DNA from: an uncultured Bacteroidia bacterium
GTDB taxonomy: Bacteria > Bacteroidota > Bacteroidia > Bacteroidales > UBA932
DNA: 15,720 nt
Assembly (NCBI GenBank): GCA_902797895.1
Contig: CADBUS010000006.1
Coordinates: 1 to 15,720 of the forward strand
Reading direction: 5' to 3'
In this document: piece by piece, positions 1-7,623 of the stretch
How the letters are laid out: each line of letters begins with the position of its first letter
Numbering within the stretch: position 1 is the stretch's first letter
Notes under the pieces: generated by a model
The model's input: only the letters and a program-made list of their open reading frames with translations
The model's database searches: none
What the model was told of the DNA's origin: nothing
Position numbers and translations under genes: made by a program

Positions 1-744
1 GATTTGCTGCCCTCTGATATTGTGGGAACAATGATTTACAGCCAGAAGAGCGAGCAGTTCCAAGTTAAGCAGGGGCCTGTGTTTGCAAACTTTGTGCTTG
101 CAGATGAGATAAACCGTTCTCCTGCAAAGGTGCAGAGTGCGCTGCTTGAGGCTATGCAGGAGAGGTGTGTAACTATCGGCGAGCAAACTTATCCTCTCCC
201 TAAACCTTTCCTTGTTATGGCTACTCAAAACCCTATAGAACAGGAGGGTACATATCCGCTACCGGAGGCTCAGATGGATCGTTTTATGCTAAAGGTAATA
301 GTGAACTATCCTAAGAAAGAAGAGGAGAAGATGATTATTAAGATGCACAATGCCAGGGAGTTCCCTAAGGCCAATACGGTACTTAAACCTGAGGATATTG
401 TGCGTGCCCGTGGGGTGGTAAAGGATGTTTATATGGATGAGAAGATTGAGCGATACATTGTGGATATAGTATATGCCACCAGAACACCGGAGGAGTATGG
501 ACTTGCCCGTATCAAGAATATGATACAATATGGAGCTTCGCCGCGTGCAAGTATCTCATTGGCAAAGGCTGCCAAGGCCTACGCCTTTATAAAGAGAAGA
601 GGTTATGTTATTCCTGAGGATGTTAGAGCCGTTTGCTACGAGGTGTTGCGCCATAGGATTGGCCTTACATACGAGGCTGAGGCAGAGAATGTTACCACAG
701 AGAACCTGATAACCGAGGTGGTTAATGTTGTGCCTGTTCCGTAA
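1..744 (+). CDS. moxR: MoxR-family AAA+ ATPase, 5' end cut by window
   Basis: This is the C-terminal 247 residues of a MoxR-type AAA+ ATPase. The frame is open from base 1, and the family's usual length of about 330 residues implies that roughly 85 N-terminal residues, including Walker A, lie upstream. Visible motifs are Walker B (FVLADE, residues 31-36), the sensor 1 Asn in ATQNP (N77), the Arg finger region QMDRFM (R94) and the sensor 2 motif GASPRAS (R182). MoxR ATPases are cytosolic chaperone-like enzymes that work with VWA-domain proteins. This one lies 24 bases before a DUF58 gene at the head of a Bat cluster, so it probably powers assembly or remodelling of that complex. No core motif within the visible part is damaged. 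Confidence 0.96.
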   Translation, partial: DLLPSDIVGTMIYSQKSEQFQVKQGPVFANFVLADEINRSPAKVQSALLEAMQERCVTIGEQTYPLPKPFLVMATQNPIEQEGTYPLPEAQMDRFMLKVIVNYPKKEEEKMIIKMHNAREFPKANTVLKPEDIVRARGVVKDVYMDEKIERYIVDIVYATRTPEEYGLARIKNMIQYGASPRASISLAKAAKAYAFIKRRGYVIPEDVRAVCYEVLRHRIGLTYEAEAENVTTENLITEVVNVVPVP

Positions 745-768
745 ACAGATTATAACGCAGCTGAAAAG

Positions 769-1647
769 ATGGATAACGCGCTTATAAAAAAGGTTCGTAA
801 AATTGAGATAAAGACTCGCTCGCTCTCTCACCAGATCTTTGCAGGAGAGTACCATTCTGCCTTTAAGGGTAGGGGTATGGCCTTTAGCGAAGTGCGTGAG
901 TATCAGTATGGCGATGATGTGCGCAATATGGATTGGAATGTAACCGCCCGCTTGCGCTCTCCATACGTAAAGGTGTATGAGGAGGAGAGAGAGCTTACCG
1001 TTGTGCTGCTTGTGGATGTAAGTTCATCCAGCCTTTTTGGTACAGTGGCCAAAACCAAGAGAGAGCTTGTGGCGGAGATTGCAGCTGTTCTATCCTTTTC
1101 TGCCTCAATAAATAACGATAAAGTAGGTGCCCTCTTTTTCTCCTCAAAGGTGGAGAAGTTTATCCCTCCTAAAAAGGGTAGGAGCCATCTGCTCAGAATA
1201 TTGAGTGAATTGTTGGAGTACGAGCCGCAGAATAACGGCACAGATATATCGGAGGCCCTGCGCTTTCTCTCCAACGCCATTAAAAAAAGATGCACTGCCT
1301 TTTTGCTCTCAGACCTCATAGATGTAAATGCAGATGGCTCTCCAAAGTATGAGGAGGCTCTTAAAATAGCCGCCAACCGCCACGAGCTGAATGCTATAAA
1401 TATCTATGATCCAAGGGAGAGGGAGATTCCTAATATCGGCCTTGTTAGAGTTAAGGATGCCGAAACAGGTGCCGAGGGGTGGATAGATACCTCCAATAAA
1501 ATGGTGCGCAACAACTACCGCCGTTGGAGTGCAAATGTGTTGGAAAAGGCCACAACTCTTTTTAACAGATATAGGGTAGATTCTGTAAGCATCTCAACAA
1601 AAGATGATTATGTGAAGAGCCTAATATCATTCTTCAAAAAGAAATGA
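769..1647 (+). CDS. DUF58-domain protein, VWA-like, Bat cluster
   Basis: This 292-residue protein has no signal peptide and no membrane segment, so it should be cytosolic. It carries the DUF58 signature around residues 44-56 (YQYGDD...NMDW). A VWA-like fold follows, whose MIDAS motif D83-x-S85-x-S87 (LVDVSSSS) is the metal-binding site expected in this family. DUF58 proteins are the standard partner of MoxR ATPases and usually sit directly downstream of them, as here. The role is inferred as an adaptor between the ATPase and the membrane Bat proteins. The start is ATG 769, 24 bases after the moxR stop. The gene ends in a 4-base ATGA overlap with the next gene, which suggests translational coupling. 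Confidence 0.93.
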   Translation: MDNALIKKVRKIEIKTRSLSHQIFAGEYHSAFKGRGMAFSEVREYQYGDDVRNMDWNVTARLRSPYVKVYEEERELTVVLLVDVSSSSLFGTVAKTKRELVAEIAAVLSFSASINNDKVGALFFSSKVEKFIPPKKGRSHLLRILSELLEYEPQNNGTDISEALRFLSNAIKKRCTAFLLSDLIDVNADGSPKYEEALKIAANRHELNAINIYDPREREIPNIGLVRVKDAETGAEGWIDTSNKMVRNNYRRWSANVLEKATTLFNRYRVDSVSISTKDDYVKSLISFFKKK

Positions 1648-2603
1648 AAAAGAAACTATACATATTACTGATATCTATATTTGCTTGCTCCCTCTCTGCA
1701 TTGGGGCAAAAGGTGGAGAAAACAACTCTCTCCTCAGACTCGTTGCTTATTGGAGACCAGGTGGTTTGGGAGGCCTATTTTTCTCTTCCCGATGGCACAC
1801 CTATACAGATACCCTCTTATTCTGAACTGCTTGCAAAAGACACTACCATAAAAGGAGGAGTGGAGGTAGTTAGAGAGTTTGAGTTGGATTCAATATCTGT
1901 AAAGAATGGAATTCGTAATTTAAGAGCAAGGCTTATGCTTACCTCTTTTGACAGCGGCTCATACATCCTTCCGGCTCCTATAATACTCTACTCCACTACA
2001 GGTGAGATAGATACATTAAGATTAGAAAGCAAGCAACTCTATGTAACAACCATTCCGATAGATACAGCCTCCTTCCAAATGTACGATATTAAGAAACAGG
2101 AGGGCTATCCATATACATTAAAGGAGTTTCTGCCTTGGATTTTAGCAGCTCTTGCATTGGCCGCTCTTGTATGGGGTATTATAAGAGCTGTTAAGATGAG
2201 GCGGCAGAACCGAGGTTTCTTTGGTAAGAGTATAGTTAAGGAACCTGCTCATATTGTGGCACTTAAAAAACTTGAAAAGCTGCGTACAGGCAAACTCTGG
2301 CAGAGCGGAAAAGAGAAGGCTTTTTATTCCGGAATAACCGATACTCTCAAAGAGTATATAGATGAGCGCTACAACTTTGGCGCAACGGAAAAGACCTCAT
2401 CAGAGATTATGGAGGAGCTTAGAAAGAGGGTGGCGGATGAGAATGTGCTTGCCAATCTGAACGCAATGTTCACCACCGCAGACCTTGTAAAGTTTGCCAA
2501 GCACACCCCAACAGAGGCTGATAATGAGAATGCTGTGCCTGCTGCGGTAAACTTTGTTAACTATGCCTATATGGAGCAACTTAAAGAGGAGGAGGTTAAG
2601 TGA
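1644..2603 (+). CDS. BatD-like single-pass membrane protein of the Bat cluster
   Basis: This 319-residue protein has an N-terminal signal peptide (residues 1-21, ending LSALGQ). A beta-rich extracytoplasmic part of about 130 residues follows, then one transmembrane helix at about 163-182 and a charged, helical cytoplasmic tail of about 135 residues. The tail holds a segment of the type LKEYIDERY...TSSEI, also seen in the tails of BatD-like proteins. The full-length BatD encoded downstream has the same plan: signal peptide, extracytoplasmic beta domains, one helix, helical cytoplasmic tail. A gene of this kind commonly lies between DUF58 and batA in Bacteroidetes. It may carry a signal from the cytosolic MoxR/DUF58 pair across the membrane, which is inference. 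Its start overlaps the DUF58 stop by 4 bases. Confidence 0.85.
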   Translation: MKKKLYILLISIFACSLSALGQKVEKTTLSSDSLLIGDQVVWEAYFSLPDGTPIQIPSYSELLAKDTTIKGGVEVVREFELDSISVKNGIRNLRARLMLTSFDSGSYILPAPIILYSTTGEIDTLRLESKQLYVTTIPIDTASFQMYDIKKQEGYPYTLKEFLPWILAALALAALVWGIIRAVKMRRQNRGFFGKSIVKEPAHIVALKKLEKLRTGKLWQSGKEKAFYSGITDTLKEYIDERYNFGATEKTSSEIMEELRKRVADENVLANLNAMFTTADLVKFAKHTPTEADNENAVPAAVNFVNYAYMEQLKEEEVK

Positions 2604-3595
2604 TGTTTTTTGAATACCCTAAACTGCTGTGGCTTCTGCTTCTTCTGCTTCCTCTGATATTTCTCTATATCTGGAGGGAGCTTAAAGGGCGCTTGCCATA
2701 TCTGCAAGTCTCCACAATAGAGCCTTGGAGCTTTCAAAAGAGTTCGCTCTTTAAGAAGATAGTGCGCCATATTCCGTTTGTACTTAGGATGTTGGCTATA
2801 GCTGCGCTTGTGCTTGCAATAGCTCGCCCACGCTCATCTTCTCAGTTGGAGAAGGTTAGCACAGAGGGAATAGATATTGTACTTGGCTTGGATGTATCTA
2901 CAAGTATGTTGGCAATGGATTTTAATCCGGATAGGATTAACGCCGCCAAGCAGATAGCTATTGAGTTCATAGCCAAGCGTCCTGCAGATAGAATGGGCAT
3001 AGTTGTTTTTGCGGCAGAGAGTTATACACAATGTCCTCTTACCACAGACCGTCAATCTCTTATAAACCTTATGAAAGAGATTCAGTGCGGCCTTATAGAT
3101 GACGGTACCGCAATAGGCAACGGTCTTGCAACAGCTGTGGCAAGGCTGAAGGATTCGCAGGCAAAGAGCAAGGTGATAATTTTGCTCACCGATGGTGTAA
3201 ACAACACCGGAGCAATAACTCCGCAGATGGCGGCAGAGATGGCAAAGACCTACGGAATAAGGGTTTACACCATTGGAGTAGGTGCAATGGGGGAGGCTCC
3301 CTATCCGGATCAAACACCATACGGAGTGCGTGTAATAAATGTAAAGGTGGAGATAGATGAGCCTCTGCTTAAAGAGATTGCAGCCACTACAGGCGGCAAG
3401 TATTTCCGCGCAACAGACAATACCAAGCTGGCGGAAATCTACTCGGAGATAAATAAGATGGAGAAGAGTAAAACTATAGTGGATTCCTATCCGCAGTATA
3501 AGGAGCTCTTCTTTTGGTTTGCTTTTGCAGCCTTTGTGGCAGTTGTTTTGGAACTGCTTTTGAAACTCTTTGTTACAAAGCATTTGCCGGATTAA
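2603..3595 (+). CDS. batA: BatA, membrane-anchored VWA-domain protein
   Basis: This 330-residue protein has the classic BatA plan: two N-terminal transmembrane helices (about 8-25 and 59-76), a VWA domain (about 88-295) and a C-terminal helix (about 303-323). The MIDAS motif is intact: D97-x-S99-x-S101 (LDVSTSM), a downstream Thr in DDGTAIG and an Asp in LLTDGVNN. VWA domains bind partner proteins through the MIDAS metal, so BatA is probably a scaffold in an envelope complex. I chose ATG 2603, whose first base is the last base of the preceding TGA stop (TGATG). A GTG at 2600 would add one Met. The purine-rich stretch at 2585-2594 (agaggaggag) is a likely ribosome binding site. Confidence 0.95.
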   Translation: MFFEYPKLLWLLLLLLPLIFLYIWRELKGRLPYLQVSTIEPWSFQKSSLFKKIVRHIPFVLRMLAIAALVLAIARPRSSSQLEKVSTEGIDIVLGLDVSTSMLAMDFNPDRINAAKQIAIEFIAKRPADRMGIVVFAAESYTQCPLTTDRQSLINLMKEIQCGLIDDGTAIGNGLATAVARLKDSQAKSKVIILLTDGVNNTGAITPQMAAEMAKTYGIRVYTIGVGAMGEAPYPDQTPYGVRVINVKVEIDEPLLKEIAATTGGKYFRATDNTKLAEIYSEINKMEKSKTIVDSYPQYKELFFWFAFAAFVAVVLELLLKLFVTKHLPD

Positions 3596-3605
3596 AAAGA
3601 TTAAT

Positions 3606-5588
3606 ATGATAGTATTTGTATATCCCATATTTCTACTGCTGATACTTGCCATACCGCTCTTTTATCTGCTCTATGCGCTGCATAGAAGAGCTGTGCGCAA
3701 GAGGCTCGGCAAGTTTGGAGAAGCTGCTCTTATTGAGAAACTTACACCGGAGCGCTCCAAGTATAAGGGGTGGCTTAGAATAACCTGCTTCTCGCTGGCC
3801 TGGCTCTTTTTGATGATAGGGCTTGCGAGGCCGCAGATAGGGGCAAAGTTGAGGGAGAGCACAAACCGCGGCTCGGAGATTATAATTGCGTTGGATGTTT
3901 CAAACTCAATGCTTGCAAAAGATTACTCTCCCAACCGCTTGGAGAGAGCCAAGATGGATCTTAGCCGCCTTATGGATAAGCTCCATAACGACCGCCTCGG
4001 GCTTGTGATTTTTGCAGGGGAGTCATTTCTGCAGATACCTGTTACAGCAGACTATGTATCTGCAAAGATGTTTTTAAGCTCACTCTCAACCGCTTCTGTG
4101 CCTGTGCAGGGAACCTGCATTGCAGATGCAATAGATATGGCAATGGCGAGCTTCTCAGAAGAGGGTATGCAATCTGAAGGAAACAAAGCAATTATAATAA
4201 TCAGCGATGGAGAAGATCACGAGCAGGGAGCCATAGAGGCGGCCGAGCGTGCAAAGCAGATGGGAGTAAATGTATTCTCTGTGGGTGTAGGCTCTGCACA
4301 AGGCGAGCCGATTCCTCTGCAGGGGGGAGGACTGATGAAAGACAAGGATGGCAATATAGTTGTTACCCGTCTTAACGAGCAGATTCTGATGGATATAGCG
4401 CAAGCCGGAGGTGGAATATATGTACGCGCCTCCAACTCCAATTTTGGGCTGAGTGAGATAGTAGATAAGATGAAAGAGCTTGCCAAGAGCAGCTATCAGG
4501 AGGTGGCCTTTGAGGAGTACAACGAGCAGTTTGTCTATTTTCTGGCGCTTGCTCTGCTCTTTTTGATAATTGAGATTTTAATAGGAAGACGCAGGATGAA
4601 AAGGCTTTTTGTTGTGGCGGCCCTTTTGATGTTTGCTTGCAATCTCTCTTATGCACAGGCAGATAAGAGAGAGGTGCGCAAGGGAAACCGCCTCTTTAAG
4701 GATAAGCACTACAAGCAGAGCGAGGTGGAGTACCGCAAGGGGCTTCTTAAAGATTCGCTCTCTATAAAGGGTAACTATAACCTTGCAAATGTGCTCTTTA
4801 GGATGAACGATGCCGCAGCCGCTGCAAAGACTTTGGAGCCGTTGGCAGATTCAATCTCAAAACTGCCCCACTCATTTGATTGGAAAGAGAGCGTTTCCAA
4901 GAATTATCTGAAAGGGAGTCAGGATATGGGAGAGGGAAAACAGAATATACAGTCTAAGTATTTCTTTAATCTTGGCGATAGCTATCTATCTCAGAAGCAG
5001 TATGATAAAGCAGTAGAAGCCTACAAACGCTCGCTGCTCTACAATCCTGCAGATATGACAGCAAAGGCAAACTACGCGTACGCTAAAAAGATGCTTGAAA
5101 ACCAGCAGCAGCAGAATCAGCAGAATCAGCAGAATCAGAACAACCAAGATAATCAGCAGAATAATCAAGACCAAAATCAAGACCAAAACAAAGACCAAAA
5201 TAAGGACCAAAATCAAGACCAGAATCAGGACCAGAATCAGGACCAGAATCAGGACCAGAATCAGGACCAGAACAAGGACCAAAATCAAGACCAAAACAAA
5301 GACCAAAATAAGGATCAAAATCAAGACCAAAACAAGGACCAAAACCAGGACCAGAACAAGGACCAGAATCAGGACCAAAACAAGGATCAGAACAAAGACC
5401 AAAATAAAGGAGACAATAAAGATAACAACAAGCAGCAGGGGCAGGGAGGTGCTAAGCCTCAAATGAGCGAACAAGCTGCGGCTCAAATACTTCAAGCAAT
5501 ACAGGATAAGGAGAAGCAGACTCAGGAGAAGGTTAAAAAGGCAAAGGCCGCCGCAGCAAAATCTAAAACAAAAGAGAAGAATTGGTAA
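3606..5588 (+). CDS. batB: BatB-BatC fusion: VWA domain plus TPR and Q/N/D/K-rich tail
   Basis: One uninterrupted frame encodes 660 residues that would normally be two proteins. Residues 1-330 are BatB: two N-terminal helices, a VWA domain with MIDAS D97-x-S99-x-S101 (ALDVSNSM) plus the Thr of QGTC and the Asp of ISDGED, and a C-terminal helix at about 309-325. Residues 331-660 are a complete BatC. They start with Met and a signal-peptide-like stretch (331-351, MKRLFVV...SYAQ), continue with TPR-like helices (about 353-392 and 460-495), and end in a low-complexity tail. The loop RRRMKR between the two hydrophobic segments would lie in the cytosol, so the TPR part still ends up outside the inner membrane. 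ATG 3606 is preferred over the in-frame TTG at 3570, which overlaps batA. A single base error that removed a stop codon cannot be excluded. Confidence 0.93.
   Translation: MIVFVYPIFLLLILAIPLFYLLYALHRRAVRKRLGKFGEAALIEKLTPERSKYKGWLRITCFSLAWLFLMIGLARPQIGAKLRESTNRGSEIIIALDVSNSMLAKDYSPNRLERAKMDLSRLMDKLHNDRLGLVIFAGESFLQIPVTADYVSAKMFLSSLSTASVPVQGTCIADAIDMAMASFSEEGMQSEGNKAIIIISDGEDHEQGAIEAAERAKQMGVNVFSVGVGSAQGEPIPLQGGGLMKDKDGNIVVTRLNEQILMDIAQAGGGIYVRASNSNFGLSEIVDKMKELAKSSYQEVAFEEYNEQFVYFLALALLFLIIEILIGRRRMKRLFVVAALLMFACNLSYAQADKREVRKGNRLFKDKHYKQSEVEYRKGLLKDSLSIKGNYNLANVLFRMNDAAAAAKTLEPLADSISKLPHSFDWKESVSKNYLKGSQDMGEGKQNIQSKYFFNLGDSYLSQKQYDKAVEAYKRSLLYNPADMTAKANYAYAKKMLENQQQQNQQNQQNQNNQDNQQNNQDQNQDQNKDQNKDQNQDQNQDQNQDQNQDQNQDQNKDQNQDQNKDQNKDQNQDQNKDQNQDQNKDQNQDQNKDQNKDQNKGDNKDNNKQQGQGGAKPQMSEQAAAQILQAIQDKEKQTQEKVKKAKAAAAKSKTKEKNW
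4583..4598 (+). promoter_or_regulatory. Possible internal ribosome binding site and start for free BatC
   Basis: Inside the batB-batC frame, AGGAAG at 4583-4588 lies 7 bases before an in-frame ATG at 4596. That ATG opens the stretch that looks like a BatC signal peptide. The site could let ribosomes make a separate 330-residue BatC as well as the fusion. The spacing is suitable, but Bacteroidetes often do not rely on Shine-Dalgarno pairing, so use of this start is a hypothesis. Confidence 0.35.
5166..5405 (+). repeat. Tandem 12-bp repeat, 20 units, coding for (Q/K)DQN in the BatC tail
   Basis: Twenty consecutive 12-base units (variants of caa gac caa aat) encode 20 tetrapeptides QDQN or KDQN, residues 521-600 of the fusion. 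Units vary at synonymous third bases and at the first codon (Q or K). A less regular Q/N run (5102-5165) precedes them and a KGDN/KDNN stretch follows. Because the unit is a multiple of three, gain or loss of units would change length without breaking the frame. Such a tail should be disordered, hydrophilic and nearly neutral. Q/N-rich BatC tails are common in Bacteroidetes, and this one is unusually regular. Confidence 0.97.
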
Positions 5589-5593
5589 CAGAT

Positions 5594-7516
5594 ATGGCAA
5601 AGAGATTTTTATCGGCAGCTTTACTGCTAATGCTATTGTTCTTTTCGGGCGCACTCTTTGCGCAGAAGAGCTTTAAGGCAGAGGCTCCTAACATTGTAGC
5701 GGAAGGGGAGAGATTTCTGCTGAAATTTGTGGCCTCCGGAGAGATTTCCAATTTCAAACGCCCCACCATTATAGGAGCGGATATTATAGCAGGGCCATCT
5801 ACCTCCACAAGCCGTTACACATCCATAATAAACGGCAAGAGGACAGATAGTTACACCGTAACATATACATACGTATTGGAGCCGGTTGGTACAGATGCGG
5901 TATCTGTATCGGCAGCCACAGCCACAATAGATGGCGCAGAGTATTCCACCTCTGAATTAACTATTGAGGTTGTAAAGAGCGGTCAGCAGCCATCGGGAGG
6001 ACAAAACGGGCAAAATGGGCAAAACACTCAAAACGGCCAAAGCACCCAAAACGGCCAAGGGGCACAAAACAACCAAGTAGCGCAAAACAACTATGACTAT
6101 GACGATCTCTTTGGGCAAGAGGAGGAGGAAATATCATACGGTAAGGCAGATTTATTTTTGCGTCTCTCGCTGAACAAATCTAAAGTGGTTAAGGGAGAGC
6201 CTATTATCGCTACCGTAAAACTATACACACGCTCAGATATTCAGGCTTTTGAAGATATTAAATGGCCTACCTTTGATGGTTTCTGGAGTCAAGAGATAGA
6301 GGCTCCTCAAAATCTCAGTTTTGTTAGAGAGAAGGTAGGAAATCAGATATACCATACAGCTCTTATAAGGCGATATATGCTTATGCCTCAACGCTCAGGC
6401 ACTCTCCGCATAGAGCCAATGGAGATGACCTGCCAAGTTCAGGTGCAGCAGAAGCCAAAGCGCGGCCGCAGCTTTTTGGACGATTTCTTTGATACAGGAA
6501 CATACTCAGTTGTAAAGAAAAAGCTCTCTACTGGAAGGGTGAATGTTGTTGTATCTGAGCTGCCTGCAGGAGCGCCTGCCTCTTTTGGCGGCGGAGTCGG
6601 ACGCTTTTCTATTAGTGCGCGTCTTACAAAAGATAGTCTTGTAAGCAACGAGGCGGCATCGCTGATGGTGGAGATAAGCGGCAGCGGAAATCTTGGGCTG
6701 ATAGAGGCTCCGAATGTTGTAATGCCTTCAGATTTTGAAAAGTATGAGGTTAAATCTACCAACAACTTCTCCAACTCGGCAGAGGGCTCAACCGGTAAAA
6801 AGTTATATGAGTATCCCTTTATTGTGCGTGGCGATGGAGAGTATGAGATAGCTCCTATAGAATATACATATTACGATTTGTCTCAAAGAGCGTATGTAAC
6901 TCTGCGCACAGAGCCAATTGCGATAAAGGTGGGCAAGGGGAGTGCAAGCTCGCAAAACAGCGTATCATATATGCCTGTAAACCAGCGTAGTGTAGGAAAC
7001 TTGGGAGAGGATATAAGATATATCAGAACCAATATGCCGCACCTTAAAAAGGGCAACTCTCCGCTTGTTTTAAGCTGGATATTCTATGCCCTTTTGCTTT
7101 TGCTCTGCGCTCTATTCTTTGCACTCTCCGCTCTTACAAGGCGGCAGAGGGAGATTAACAAGAATCTGCTGCTGGTGCGCAATCGCAAGGCCAACAAGGT
7201 TGTAAGAGCAAGGCTGCGTCAGGCCAAAGCATTTTTGGGTATGAACAAGGTAGAGAATTTTTATGAGGAGTTGCACAAGGCCCTTATGGGTTATATCTCA
7301 GATAAACTCTCTATACAACAATCTGAATTGCAGAGAGATATTATAGAAGATACGCTACTCTCCAAAGGTGTGAGCAGTGAGGAGATAGCCTCTCTTACCT
7401 CCCTTTTGGACCACTGTGAAATGGTGCGCTACTCGCCTGAAGGGGCAGCCGGAGCTATGGAGCAATATTATAGCAAAGCTGCTGAACTGATTACCAAATT
7501 TGAGAGTAAATTATAA
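5594..7516 (+). CDS. batD: BatD, envelope protein with beta domains and one transmembrane helix
   Basis: This 640-residue protein begins with a clear signal peptide (MAKRFLSAALLLMLLFFSG, cleavage near LFAQ). Large beta-rich extracytoplasmic domains follow, starting with the typical BatD opening KAEAPNIVAEGERF. A Q/N repeat linker occupies residues 137-166. A transmembrane helix lies near 490-512, followed by a basic helical cytoplasmic tail of about 125 residues with the pattern YEELHKALMGYISDKL. Length and layout match the BatD family. Its biochemical activity is unknown, and in other bacteria it belongs with BatA and BatB. ATG 5594 is chosen because the signal peptide starts there and it lies 5 bases after the preceding stop. 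An in-frame TTG at 5582 would overlap the upstream gene. Confidence 0.93.
   Translation: MAKRFLSAALLLMLLFFSGALFAQKSFKAEAPNIVAEGERFLLKFVASGEISNFKRPTIIGADIIAGPSTSTSRYTSIINGKRTDSYTVTYTYVLEPVGTDAVSVSAATATIDGAEYSTSELTIEVVKSGQQPSGGQNGQNGQNTQNGQSTQNGQGAQNNQVAQNNYDYDDLFGQEEEEISYGKADLFLRLSLNKSKVVKGEPIIATVKLYTRSDIQAFEDIKWPTFDGFWSQEIEAPQNLSFVREKVGNQIYHTALIRRYMLMPQRSGTLRIEPMEMTCQVQVQQKPKRGRSFLDDFFDTGTYSVVKKKLSTGRVNVVVSELPAGAPASFGGGVGRFSISARLTKDSLVSNEAASLMVEISGSGNLGLIEAPNVVMPSDFEKYEVKSTNNFSNSAEGSTGKKLYEYPFIVRGDGEYEIAPIEYTYYDLSQRAYVTLRTEPIAIKVGKGSASSQNSVSYMPVNQRSVGNLGEDIRYIRTNMPHLKKGNSPLVLSWIFYALLLLLCALFFALSALTRRQREINKNLLLVRNRKANKVVRARLRQAKAFLGMNKVENFYEELHKALMGYISDKLSIQQSELQRDIIEDTLLSKGVSSEEIASLTSLLDHCEMVRYSPEGAAGAMEQYYSKAAELITKFESKL
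6002..6091 (+). repeat. Tandem 9-bp repeat coding for a Q-x-x linker in BatD
   Basis: Ten 9-base units, most of the form caaaacggc or close variants, encode QNG, QNT, QST, QGA, QVA and QNN tripeptides (BatD residues 137-166). An acidic stretch (DYDDLFGQEEEE) follows. The tract separates two beta-rich domains and should act as a flexible linker. The units are imperfect, so this is an ageing repeat and not a fresh expansion. Confidence 0.9.
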
Positions 7517-7623
7517 AGTTGCTCATAATAGCCCCAAATGAACAGAACTATAATGTGACGATTTTGTTCCGGCATAAATAGTAAAGGATAAGAAAATAAA
7601 GTAAGAAGAGAAAACAAGTCAAG

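Noticed and set aside
3570..3605. TTG start giving 12 extra residues to BatB
   Set aside because: It would overlap batA by 26 bases and put a polar, basic stretch before the first helix. ATG 3606 starts directly at the typical BatB N-terminus.
2834..3652. A 272-residue - strand open frame across batA
   Set aside because: It lies wholly antisense to batA, which has an intact VWA domain. Its translation shows no domain, only many scattered Cys, His and Tyr residues typical of a shadow frame.
5166..5405. CRISPR-like array
   Set aside because: The units are contiguous 12-mers without spacers and encode a protein tail in frame.
5095..5466. A K/T/R/I-rich + strand frame overlapping the BatC tail
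   Set aside because: Same cause: it is a shifted reading of the repeat, with no start signal and no recognisable protein features outside the repeat.
5582..5593. TTG start giving four extra residues to BatD
   Set aside because: ATG 5594 directly opens a standard signal peptide and needs no overlap with the upstream gene.
4986..5654. A 222-residue - strand open frame made of L/V/I runs
   Set aside because: It is the antisense reading of the 12-base repeat in batC. A repeat whose unit is a multiple of three keeps several frames open by construction.
7517..7623. Separate promoter for batE in the 107-base gap
   Set aside because: No TAnnTTTG box is present. The nearest candidate, cgattttg, fails at the TA positions.
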